Positions 14,418 through 20,820 of a stretch of 20,820 bases of DNA are shown here, piece after piece. The number at the start of each line of letters is the position of its first letter. Position 1 is the stretch's first letter. The position numbers and the translations under genes were made by a program. The notes under the pieces were generated by a model that made no database searches, had not been told where the DNA came from, and worked only from the letters and a program-made list of their open reading frames with translations. This DNA comes from an uncultured Lachnospiraceae bacterium (lineage in GTDB: Bacteria > Bacillota > Clostridia > Lachnospirales > Lachnospiraceae). The DNA lies in assembly GCA_910578605.1 (NCBI GenBank), contig CAJTQG010000030.1, positions 1-20,820 on the forward strand, given 5' to 3'.

Positions 14418-15125
14418 ATGAGTATACTATTTGAATGTAAAAATTTAAGTAAATCGTATGGGGGGAATAGCTCCGTACGCGCATTAAATGAAGTTAACCT
14501 TCAGATTGAATCAGGCAAAATTATAGGTTTACTAGGTCCGAATGGAAGTGGAAAATCTACATTAATCAAGTTGGCAAATGGTTTATTAACACCATCATCA
14601 GGAGAAATTTACATTGATGGAAATCCAATTGGTGAAAAAACAAAGAGTGTTGTATCTTACTTGCCGGAGAGAACATATTTGAATGTGAACCAGAGAGTAC
14701 AAGATCTTATTAAATTTTTTCAAGATTTTTATGTGGATTTTAGACCAGAGCGGGCATTGGGGATGTTGAAAAAATTAAATATTGATCCAAGCACAAAATT
14801 AAAGGTGATGTCAAAAGGAACAAGAGAGAAAGTACAGTTAATATTGGTTATGAGCAGAGATGCCAAATTATATTTGTTGGATGAGCCTATTGGAGGGGTA
14901 GATCCAGCAGCGAGAGATTACATTTTAAATACCATTATTACGAATTATGATCCCCAGGCTTCCATTATTATTTCCACACATTTAATTCAGGACATTGAGC
15001 AGGTATTGGACGAAGCAGTTTTTATTCAATATGGGAATATGGTATTGCATAAGTCGGTAGATCAGATTCGAGATGAAGAAGGCAAATCCGTGGATGGATT
15101 GTTTAGGGAGGTATTTAGATGTTAG
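14418..15125 (+). CDS. ABC transporter ATP-binding protein (YtrB-like)
   Basis: A 235-residue ATPase that would energise export or efflux with the permease encoded next. Walker A is GPNGSGKST (40-48), the signature is the variant MSKGTREKVQ (131-140), Walker B is LYLLDEP (151-157) and the switch histidine is H188 in ISTHLI. The Q-loop position reads SYLPERTY, a variant common in this subfamily. I chose ATG 14418 because GGAGG lies 5 bases upstream; ATG 14397 in the same frame has none. Its end overlaps the permease start by 7 bases, indicating translational coupling. The substrate cannot be deduced. Confidence 0.9.
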   Translation: MSILFECKNLSKSYGGNSSVRALNEVNLQIESGKIIGLLGPNGSGKSTLIKLANGLLTPSSGEIYIDGNPIGEKTKSVVSYLPERTYLNVNQRVQDLIKFFQDFYVDFRPERALGMLKKLNIDPSTKLKVMSKGTREKVQLILVMSRDAKLYLLDEPIGGVDPAARDYILNTIITNYDPQASIIISTHLIQDIEQVLDEAVFIQYGNMVLHKSVDQIRDEEGKSVDGLFREVFRC

Positions 15126-15946
15126 GAAAATTGATTAAGCATGAATTTAAGGAGACATATAAGACATTTTTGCTTTTGTATGTAGCAATTTTGTTTCTAT
15201 CTGTTGTGAATCTAGGTTTCAATGAGTTGGGGGATGGCACGAATGGATTGATGATGATAGTGGAAGTTCTGTTTATGATTGCCTTTGTATTGTGTGCATT
15301 CTTTTTATCCACTATTTCCCTTGTGTTGATTGTCATACGATTTTACAAAAACCTCTTGGGGGATGAGGGATACTTAATGCATACTCTGCCAGTGAAAAAA
15401 AGCAGCTTAATTATTAGTAAATGGATTGTAGCAGCAGTATGGACCGTTTGTAGTATTGTTATGGTGATTTTGTCTATTTTCATATTGGTCGGCAGAGAAG
15501 TACCTTGGGGTAAGATGTTTGATTTTATTGGTAAGGTGTACAATGGTTATGATGGAATGATGACATTGACTATCGTTGGATTTTTATGTATTATGATATC
15601 TGTTATGTCCCAGCTTATGCTTATTTACGCCTCTATGGCTGTGGGGCAGATATGGCAGAAACACAGGGTGCTTGGAGCATTTCTCTCCTTCTTTGCGATC
15701 AACATGGCAACCCAGACTGTTACAAGTCAAATAACAGCAGTATTTATGGCAAGCAATGCAGAGAAATTAAATAATAAGTTTGAGCATATTGTAGCTACAA
15801 ATGCAGGCTTTATAGATGGATTAACATCCATAGGGGATTTTCTGACTGCCTATCTTTCTTTAAGCGCCATTCTATTGCTTGCCTTTTGTGTTTTGTACTT
15901 CTTTATTTGTAATTATTTTATGACGAATAGATTGAATTTGGAATAA
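15119..15946 (+). CDS. ABC transporter permease, six membrane segments
   Basis: A 275-residue integral membrane protein partnering the upstream ATPase. About six hydrophobic segments can be traced: FLLLYVAILFLSVVNLGF, a long pair around residues 45-75, IVAAVWTVCSIVMVILSIFI, a segment near 145-170, one near 183-197 and a final one ending at residue 268. The opening LGKLIKHEFKETYKTFL is typical of ABC-2-like permeases of GntR/YtrA operons. GGGAGG lies 7 bases before the ATG. With the regulator and ATPase it forms a three-gene operon that may respond to cell-envelope-active compounds, as in B. subtilis ytr; that role is inferred. Confidence 0.8.
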   Translation: MLGKLIKHEFKETYKTFLLLYVAILFLSVVNLGFNELGDGTNGLMMIVEVLFMIAFVLCAFFLSTISLVLIVIRFYKNLLGDEGYLMHTLPVKKSSLIISKWIVAAVWTVCSIVMVILSIFILVGREVPWGKMFDFIGKVYNGYDGMMTLTIVGFLCIMISVMSQLMLIYASMAVGQIWQKHRVLGAFLSFFAINMATQTVTSQITAVFMASNAEKLNNKFEHIVATNAGFIDGLTSIGDFLTAYLSLSAILLLAFCVLYFFICNYFMTNRLNLE

Positions 15947-16125
15947 GCTTGTCTTAAATAAAAACGGAAATGCGTTCAAAATTGTGAAAATAAGCAAGAA
16001 AATAAAACTATTATTAAAATATTTATAAAGAAGAAAAGAAGAGAGAAACCTACAACAAATAGACAAAAAATTATGTATTTGAGTAAAAATTGAAAAACGG
16101 AAGATGAAACAGATTTAAAATATAC
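15947..16125. other. Intergenic stretch without a recognisable gene
   Basis: An A-rich stretch between the permease gene and the hairpin at 16126. No reading frame with a ribosome binding site and no promoter of quality was seen. It is probably the 3' untranslated region of the ABC operon. Confidence 0.4.
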
Positions 16126-16196
16126 AAAGGTGTCAATTACTTGAGAACAAAGATTTCAAATGAAACTTCTGTTCAGGAGTTGACACCTTTTGTTTT
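16126..16196 (+). terminator. Long hairpin with T-rich tail, probable terminator of the ABC operon
   Basis: AAAGGTGTCAA (16126-16136) and TTGACACCTTT (16180-16190) pair perfectly over 11 bp. Inside, GAACA/TGTTC, AAG/CTT and TTTC/GAAA continue the stem almost to the centre with small bulges. TTTTGTTTT follows on the plus strand. It lies 180 bases after the permease stop and 100 bases beyond the end of the convergent HIT gene. On the minus strand the tail is poor, so it would serve mainly the plus-strand operon. Confidence 0.65.
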
Positions 16197-16294
16197 ATCT
16201 AATATTTTATTTGTAAGCATATTTAATCATTTTGCATGTTTATTGACTTTGTTAATTGAAAATATTGTAAAAGTTTATTCCAATCTATCTGTTG

Positions 16295-16720
16295 TTACCT
16301 TACTTGCAATCTGCTGTTGATTTTTTCAGCAATTTCCTTTAACAAGTTCTCGTCTGCCTCATGAGTTACAAAGCTGAATTTATTGCCATCATTTTTATAG
16401 CGTGGAACAATATGTGTATGAAAATGAAAAATGGTTTGTCCTGCAATCTGGTTATTGTTTTGAATTAAATTTAAACCATCACAGTGCAGCTCCTCTAACA
16501 TAGCAGCAGCTATTTTTTTAGCAAGAGGGATTACCCCAGCTGCTTCGGCATCACCTAATTCCCACAGGTTATCATAATGGTTTTTAGGTATAATTAAAGC
16601 GTGGCCTTTTGTGGCTGGGCCTAAATCCAATATTACGCGAAACATATCGTCCTCATATAAAGTGTGAGAAGGTATTTCACCATTTGCAATTTTGCAAAAA
16701 ATACAATCATCTTTTTTCAT
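16295..16720 (-). CDS. HIT family nucleotide hydrolase/transferase
   Basis: A 141-residue cytoplasmic histidine-triad protein acting on nucleoside phosphoramidates or dinucleotides. The catalytic motif HFHTHIVPR is at 99-107 (H99, H101, H103). The start CIFCKIANGEIPSHTLYED is typical of the HinT/Hit branch, with C6 and C9 plus H48 possibly binding zinc. The mid-region GPATKGHALIIPKNHYDN is conserved. The length is slightly above that of HinT (about 115), matching Firmicute Hit proteins (about 140). GGAGG precedes the ATG by 7 bases. It is a stand-alone gene. Confidence 0.92.
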   Translation of the reverse strand: MKKDDCIFCKIANGEIPSHTLYEDDMFRVILDLGPATKGHALIIPKNHYDNLWELGDAEAAGVIPLAKKIAAAMLEELHCDGLNLIQNNNQIAGQTIFHFHTHIVPRYKNDGNKFSFVTHEADENLLKEIAEKINSRLQVR

Positions 16721-16756
16721 GATAATCCTCCATTATTACAAAAATTATTACAAAAG

Positions 16757-16800
16757 AAATTCCGTGTGCTGCATCATTTCTATTTCGCAAAATTCCGTGT
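16757..16800. repeat. Direct repeat AAATTCCGTGT, two copies
   Basis: AAATTCCGTGT occurs at 16757-16767 and 16790-16800, 33 bases apart (about three helical turns), between the divergent HIT and rhomboid genes. A candidate minus-strand promoter (TTGTAA 16830-16825, 18-base spacer, AATAAT 16806-16801) abuts the second copy, so the repeats may control the HIT gene. A related AAATTCCATG lies in the rhomboid promoter. Confidence 0.45.
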
Positions 16801-16888
16801 ATTATTTTGTTGTACACTAGTATTTTACAATATGCTATCTTTATATCATAATGGATGTCAGGGAAAAATACAAGTAGTTAAAGTTTTG

Positions 16889-16918
16889 TTTCACAAATTC
16901 CATGAACTTGTGTATAAT
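16889..16918 (+). promoter_or_regulatory. Rhomboid gene promoter with palindromic spacer
   Basis: A perfect TATAAT (16913-16918) is preceded by TTTCAC (16889-16894) at 18 bases. Positions 16892-16912 form the dyad CACAA-n-TTC-nnn-GAA-n-TTGTG, which fills the spacer and overlaps the -35 box. Its placement suggests a repressor or MerR-like activator site. The leader to the rhomboid start is about 80 bases. Confidence 0.55.
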
Positions 16919-17003
16919 AGTTAGCAGATATTTTTATTATATTAGGAAGGGTTGGCCTATACAATAAAATAATGAGATAATAACAATTAGAAACGAGGTA
17001 GGC

Positions 17004-18014
17004 ATGAAGCTGAATATAGCATTGTTAGACCAAAGGATGGAGCAGGAACAGTTTTTGCCCATTCAAAGCAATCTCAAAGGGATGAAAATGTATGGACATG
17101 AGGGAGAGGAACGAATTGCTATATGTTGTGTTATGAGACCAGATGTGAGATGGTACATCACTCATGAGCAAATGAAGGATATTGTATTTCAGGTAGAAAG
17201 AAAATTTTTATTTGAAGGATACCGACAAGTGGATTTTTTGTTTGTAATGTTTTCAGAAAATCCAGAGGAGCACAAAAAGCTTATTTCAGAAGGATACCAG
17301 ATGTGGTTGGTAAATTTATATACCAATCAGTTGATGATATTTGAAAATCAACCAGATACTTTTTTTGGAATAGAAAAAGCAATTAATGATTTTTTACAGG
17401 TACAGCAGGAACAGAATAAAAGTTTTTTTCATCAGATTCCCATTGCTACTATAGTATTGATATTAATCAATAGCATTGTGTTTATTTTGATGGAGATTCA
17501 TGGTTCCACCTATGATGCAGAATATATGCTGGAGTGGGGGGCGGAGGAGGGCAGCTATATATTGGAGCAGCATCAATTTTATCGTCTGTTTACCAGTATG
17601 TTTTTGCATTTTGGCTTTTCACATCTAATGGGGAATATGATTACACTGTATTTTTTCGGAAGCGTAGTGGAAAAATATATTTCAAAAGTAAAGTTTATCC
17701 TATTTTATTTGCTATGCGGCATTGCTGGTTCGGTGGCTTCTGTGCTCTATTATTTTTATATAGTTGGCGGCAATCATGTGGCGGCAGGTGCATCAGGAGC
17801 TATATTTGGCGTGATTGGAATACTGGTAGGTATGGTTTGCATGAGCAAAGGTAAAATAGAAGGATTATCTGTGGGACAGGTGATTATTATGTCCATATTA
17901 GTGCTTTATACAGGAATGCGGGATGATTCTGTGGATGTAATGGCTCATGGCGGCGGATTTATAATGGGTATGTTGTTGAGTGTGATAAATAGGTTGCGAA
18001 CTCGTAAAAATTAA
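17004..18014 (+). CDS. Rhomboid family intramembrane serine protease
   Basis: A 336-residue membrane protease cutting within or next to transmembrane segments of its substrates. The catalytic dyad is visible: S264 in GASGAIFG and H315 in AHGGGF. H207 and N211 in SHLMGNM form the expected oxyanion/stabilising motif. About seven membrane segments start at residue 145. The N-terminal 140 residues are a soluble cytoplasmic domain (RPDVRWYITHEQMKDIVFQV) seen in other clostridial rhomboids and of unknown role. A GAGG lies 8 bases before the ATG. It has its own promoter with a palindromic spacer and is probably monocistronic or loosely linked to the next gene, 87 bases downstream. Confidence 0.92.
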   Translation: MKLNIALLDQRMEQEQFLPIQSNLKGMKMYGHEGEERIAICCVMRPDVRWYITHEQMKDIVFQVERKFLFEGYRQVDFLFVMFSENPEEHKKLISEGYQMWLVNLYTNQLMIFENQPDTFFGIEKAINDFLQVQQEQNKSFFHQIPIATIVLILINSIVFILMEIHGSTYDAEYMLEWGAEEGSYILEQHQFYRLFTSMFLHFGFSHLMGNMITLYFFGSVVEKYISKVKFILFYLLCGIAGSVASVLYYFYIVGGNHVAAGASGAIFGVIGILVGMVCMSKGKIEGLSVGQVIIMSILVLYTGMRDDSVDVMAHGGGFIMGMLLSVINRLRTRKN

Positions 18015-18101
18015 GTTACAATACATCACAGTGTTATGGCAGATGATGTAATAAAATGCATCACATATGCAGAAAATACTATGAGGAAGGAATGAAAAAT
18101 T

Positions 18102-19100
18102 ATGATTATTAATGTTTATTACGGAGGCCGTGGATTGATAGAGGATCCGACGCTGTACGTGTTAAATAAAATGGAAAAAGTTTTGACTGAATTGAATGTT
18201 CAGGTGAATCGATACAATTTATATGAGTGTAAGTCTACACTGGCCACATTGCCTCAATCTTTAAAGGAGGCCGATGGGGTGATTCTTGCCAGCCATGTGG
18301 AATGGATGGGAATTGGAGGAATGATGTCGGAGTTTTTGGATGCCTGCTGGCTGTATGGAGATAAGGAAAAAATTTCCTCCATCTACATGGCGCCTGTTGT
18401 AGTGTCCTCCACTTATGGAGAACAGGATGCTTACCTGCAATTAAAACAGGCATGGGAATTGTTAGGAGGTCTTCCCTGTGAGGGACTTCGCACCTATGTG
18501 GAGGATGTGGTGGATTTTGAATGTAATCGGCTGTACAGTGAAATTATTGAAAAAAGAGCGGAGAATATCTACCGAACAATCGCAAGGAAATCTAAAGGAC
18601 TGCCCTCCTCTAGCTATGCAATTAAGCAAAATATGATAAAATCAGGTATGGATTTAACCCCCCAGGAAAGTGAACAGTTGTCCAAGTATGTATCCGATGA
18701 TATTTATGTAAAACAGCAGAAGGAAGATATTGAAGAATTGACTTCCCTGTTTAAAGGAATGCTCCATGAGCAGGGGGAGAAGGTGGAAATTGAATTTATT
18801 TCCGATTTTGAGAGACAATTTACGCCGCAAAATGATTTTAAGGCTACCTACTTGTTTATGATTCCCGATAAAAATAAATCCCTTTATATTGAGGTGAATG
18901 GAGATAAGCTGGAATGTCGTTTTGAGGATAAGGAAAATGTAGATGTTCTTGCTAAGCTTTCTAGTGATACATTGTCGGAGATAATAAAGGGAAGAATGAC
19001 CTTTCAGCGGGCTTTTATGGAGGGTAGTATGTCTGCAAAGGGAAACTTTAAGACATTGCGGATGTTAGACCAACTGTTCCCCTTCGGTGTAAAGATATAG
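18102..19100 (+). CDS. Flavodoxin-like/NAD(P)H-dependent reductase fused to an SCP2-like lipid-binding domain
   Basis: A 332-residue protein of two parts. Residues 1-165 follow a flavodoxin-like fold (IINVYYGGRGLIEDP, LKEADGVILASHVEWMGIGG, PVVVSSTYGEQDAYLQL). The glycine/serine phosphate loop expected for FMN is poorly conserved. A helical linker follows, and residues about 205-330 resemble an SCP2 sterol/lipid-carrier domain (LYIEVNGDKLECRF, LSEIIKGRMTFQRAFMEGSMSAKGNFKTL). The fusion is known in Lachnospiraceae but, as far as I know, uncharacterised. GAGGAAGG lies about 11 bases before ATG 18102; ATG 18092 is out of frame. It has no signal peptide, so it is cytoplasmic. The gene is convergent with the kinase gene, 28 bases away, with no clear terminator between them. 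Confidence 0.75.
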   Translation: MIINVYYGGRGLIEDPTLYVLNKMEKVLTELNVQVNRYNLYECKSTLATLPQSLKEADGVILASHVEWMGIGGMMSEFLDACWLYGDKEKISSIYMAPVVVSSTYGEQDAYLQLKQAWELLGGLPCEGLRTYVEDVVDFECNRLYSEIIEKRAENIYRTIARKSKGLPSSSYAIKQNMIKSGMDLTPQESEQLSKYVSDDIYVKQQKEDIEELTSLFKGMLHEQGEKVEIEFISDFERQFTPQNDFKATYLFMIPDKNKSLYIEVNGDKLECRFEDKENVDVLAKLSSDTLSEIIKGRMTFQRAFMEGSMSAKGNFKTLRMLDQLFPFGVKI

Positions 19101-19128
19101 ACAGGCTGATAAAATATTGTTACAATTA

Positions 19129-20157
19129 TTACTTGTTTGGCAGAAGTACCGTAAAGCTGGTTCCTTCATCAGGTTGGGAGGCAACGGTGATATATCCATT
19201 CTGTTGAGAAATAATATTGCGGGCTAAGTAGAGCCCAAGTCCAACGCCAGCTTCGTTATGAACATTTGGAGAACGATAAAAGCGCTGAAATATTTTAGTG
19301 TATTCCTGAGAGGGAATGCCAATTCCGGTGTCAGAAAATATGATTTGTGTGTAAGTATGGAGATGGGCCACTTGTATGGTGATTTCTCCGTTTTCAGGAG
19401 TATATTTTACGGCATTGTCTAGAATATTGAAAAAAGCTTCTGTACACCATTTGGGATCATGACAGCACATATATTCCTGTTGGAAGGAATAAACTAAACG
19501 GATATTTTTCTTGTTAAGACTGGGAAGAATTTCTTTAACAGCCTTTAGAAGAGAAGGTGTCAGAGGGTGTAAGGAAGGACGAAGGGTAATAATGCCATTC
19601 TCCAGCCGGGAGGTCTTAATCATTGACTCCAGCAGACTGGTTATTTTATTTAATTGAACGGACATCATATCCACAAACATAGTCTTTTCCTCTGTTGTCA
19701 AGTCATATTGCTTAAAAGAGGAAAGCAGAAGGCTTAAATTTGTGATAGGTGTTTTAACTTGATGCGAAATATCAGAAATCAAAAGCTGTAAATTCTGACG
19801 CTCCTCTATTGCCTTGTTGTTGGTAGAATTTAAAATATACTGCAATTGATATAATTGGTGATAGATTTGAGAGAATAAGGTCTCCTCTTCCATTCGGGGA
19901 GGAATGGTTTTTCCATTTATAATATCATCAATAATTTTTTCGATGTTATGGCTAAATTGAGATAATAAATAATAGATGCCGGCCAAGAGCAAGCCAGTAA
20001 GCAAAAAAATGCTCACAATAAAAAAAGAATTCAAAAAATGCGAATCTGTATAATCTATAGGGACGATAAAGGAAAGTATTGCAGAAATATATAATAATAA
20101 AAGCAAAGTAGAACAAACCTTATTGCAGAGATTGATTAAATAAGTCTTACTTTTCAT
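19129..20157 (-). CDS. Sensor histidine kinase, two membrane segments with a short outer loop
   Basis: A 342-residue kinase. Membrane segments lie at about residues 15-33 and 44-64, separated by a loop of only about ten residues, so it may sense within the membrane or through a partner. A HAMP-like helical linker leads to the DHp helix with the H-box ISDISHQVKTPITN (H132). The ATPase domain has the N-box FFNILDNAVKYTPENG (N244, N248), DTGIGIP (D276) and GVGLGLYLARNI. The start overlaps the regulator stop by 11 bases, indicating coupling. No ribosome binding site is obvious apart from sequence inside the regulator gene. The target is not in this window. Kinases of this layout are often linked to ABC transporters for peptide resistance, but none is adjacent on the visible side. 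Confidence 0.9.
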   Translation of the reverse strand: MKSKTYLINLCNKVCSTLLLLLYISAILSFIVPIDYTDSHFLNSFFIVSIFLLTGLLLAGIYYLLSQFSHNIEKIIDDIINGKTIPPRMEEETLFSQIYHQLYQLQYILNSTNNKAIEERQNLQLLISDISHQVKTPITNLSLLLSSFKQYDLTTEEKTMFVDMMSVQLNKITSLLESMIKTSRLENGIITLRPSLHPLTPSLLKAVKEILPSLNKKNIRLVYSFQQEYMCCHDPKWCTEAFFNILDNAVKYTPENGEITIQVAHLHTYTQIIFSDTGIGIPSQEYTKIFQRFYRSPNVHNEAGVGLGLYLARNIISQQNGYITVASQPDEGTSFTVLLPNK

Positions 20158-20820
20158 TGTTTTCTCCTATCCACATGTATCCTGTGCCATAGATGGTTTT
20201 AATATATTTATGAGAATTTAATTCTATTTTTTTCCGTATTCTGCTGATAGCCACACTTAGAGCGCTTTCATCTACATAATTACCATCGCTGTCCCATAAA
20301 CGTTCCAATATAGCTTGTCTCATGATAATCTGGTTGCTGTTATCAAAAAGTAAATGAAGAATTTTGAATTCCAGTGGAGTTAAGGAGATAGGTGTACCTT
20401 CGATAGAGGCGGTAAAGGAGGAAAAATTCAGCATTAAAAAATTATCAGAAAAAATCAAAGCTTTTTCCTGACTTTTTATACGAAACATAATAGCTTTTAT
20501 TTTCTTTAAGAAAATATCCATGGAAAAAGGTTTGGTTATGTAATCATCTGCTCCTAGGTCATATCCATGTAAAATATCAGCTTCTAAATCCTTGGCAGTC
20601 AAAATAACGAAAGCACTGTTTGTTTCTGATTTAATGATAGGACAAAGATTAAATCCATTTATTGTATTTAAATTGATGTCTAGAATGATTAGTTCATAGG
20701 AATCGTTCTTGATTTTATTGTAAGCATCTTCATATGTATAAACAGAATCTACATGGTAGTCATGTTTGCTCAAATGAAAATGAAGCATTTGATTTAATAT
20801 TTGGTCATCCTCTACAATTA
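20147..20820 (-). CDS. OmpR/PhoB-family response regulator, 5' end outside the window
   Basis: 223 residues are visible. The frame stays open to the right edge, where IVEDDQILNQ precedes the first internal ATG, so the true start lies a few codons beyond 20820 and the gene is truncated only by the window. The receiver domain shows the acidic pair (EDD), the phospho-acceptor aspartate in ELIILDINL, the switch Thr in VILTAKD and the lysine in DDYITKPFS. The C-terminal winged helix is of the OmpR type (LTPLEFKILHLLFDN, VDESALSVAISRIRKKI, IKTIYGTGYMW). It is transcribed with the histidine kinase and is probably phosphorylated by it. Confidence 0.9.
   Translation of the reverse strand, partial: IVEDDQILNQMLHFHLSKHDYHVDSVYTYEDAYNKIKNDSYELIILDINLNTINGFNLCPIIKSETNSAFVILTAKDLEADILHGYDLGADDYITKPFSMDIFLKKIKAIMFRIKSQEKALIFSDNFLMLNFSSFTASIEGTPISLTPLEFKILHLLFDNSNQIIMRQAILERLWDSDGNYVDESALSVAISRIRKKIELNSHKYIKTIYGTGYMWIGENNEK

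Overview
The window looks like a low-GC Gram-positive genome of class Clostridia, most likely family Lachnospiraceae. The base composition is AT-rich, Shine-Dalgarno sites are strong (GGAGG type), and several families are characteristic of that group: DUF5702, DUF6382, DUF951, DUF2508 and a flavodoxin-like/SCP2 fusion. I see no insertion sequence, tRNA, rRNA, CRISPR array or prophage gene.

Left end (1-2753, minus strand): a large aconitase-superfamily hydratase with its own consensus promoter, preceded by a small DUF2508 protein. An intergenic region of about 0.3 kb then carries the divergent promoter of the main locus.

Main locus (3072-12769, plus strand): a secretin-less Tad/Flp (type IVb-like) pilus operon. 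In order it encodes a TadZ/CpaE-like protein, the CpaF/TadA assembly ATPase, TadB-like and TadC-like platform proteins, an Flp1-type pilin, a long coiled-coil DUF5702 protein, a TadE-like pseudopilin with a putative zinc module, an A24 prepilin peptidase, a second TadE-like pseudopilin and a DUF6382 protein. Three products carry a G|xxxxE prepilin cleavage motif, and the peptidase that would cut them is in the same operon. Two genes, cpaF and the second tadE, are interrupted by single-base frame changes. As read, the operon cannot make an intact ATPase unless the ribosome shifts frame or the sequence contains errors. Unusual elements are an Ig-like extracytoplasmic insertion in TadC, a TadZ without a usable P-loop, and two HCCC motifs in the first TadE protein.

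Middle (12770-16294): a cold-shock protein gene with a long structured leader that can hide its ribosome binding site, a convergent DUF951 gene sharing a bidirectional terminator, and a GntR(YtrA-type)/ABC ATPase/permease operon whose promoter overlaps a perfect 17-bp inverted repeat, likely the autoregulatory operator.

Right end (16295-20820): a HIT-family hydrolase (minus), a rhomboid protease whose promoter spacer is a palindrome, a flavodoxin-like/SCP2 fusion protein, and, on the minus strand, a histidine kinase and OmpR-family response regulator. The regulator runs off the right edge of the window.
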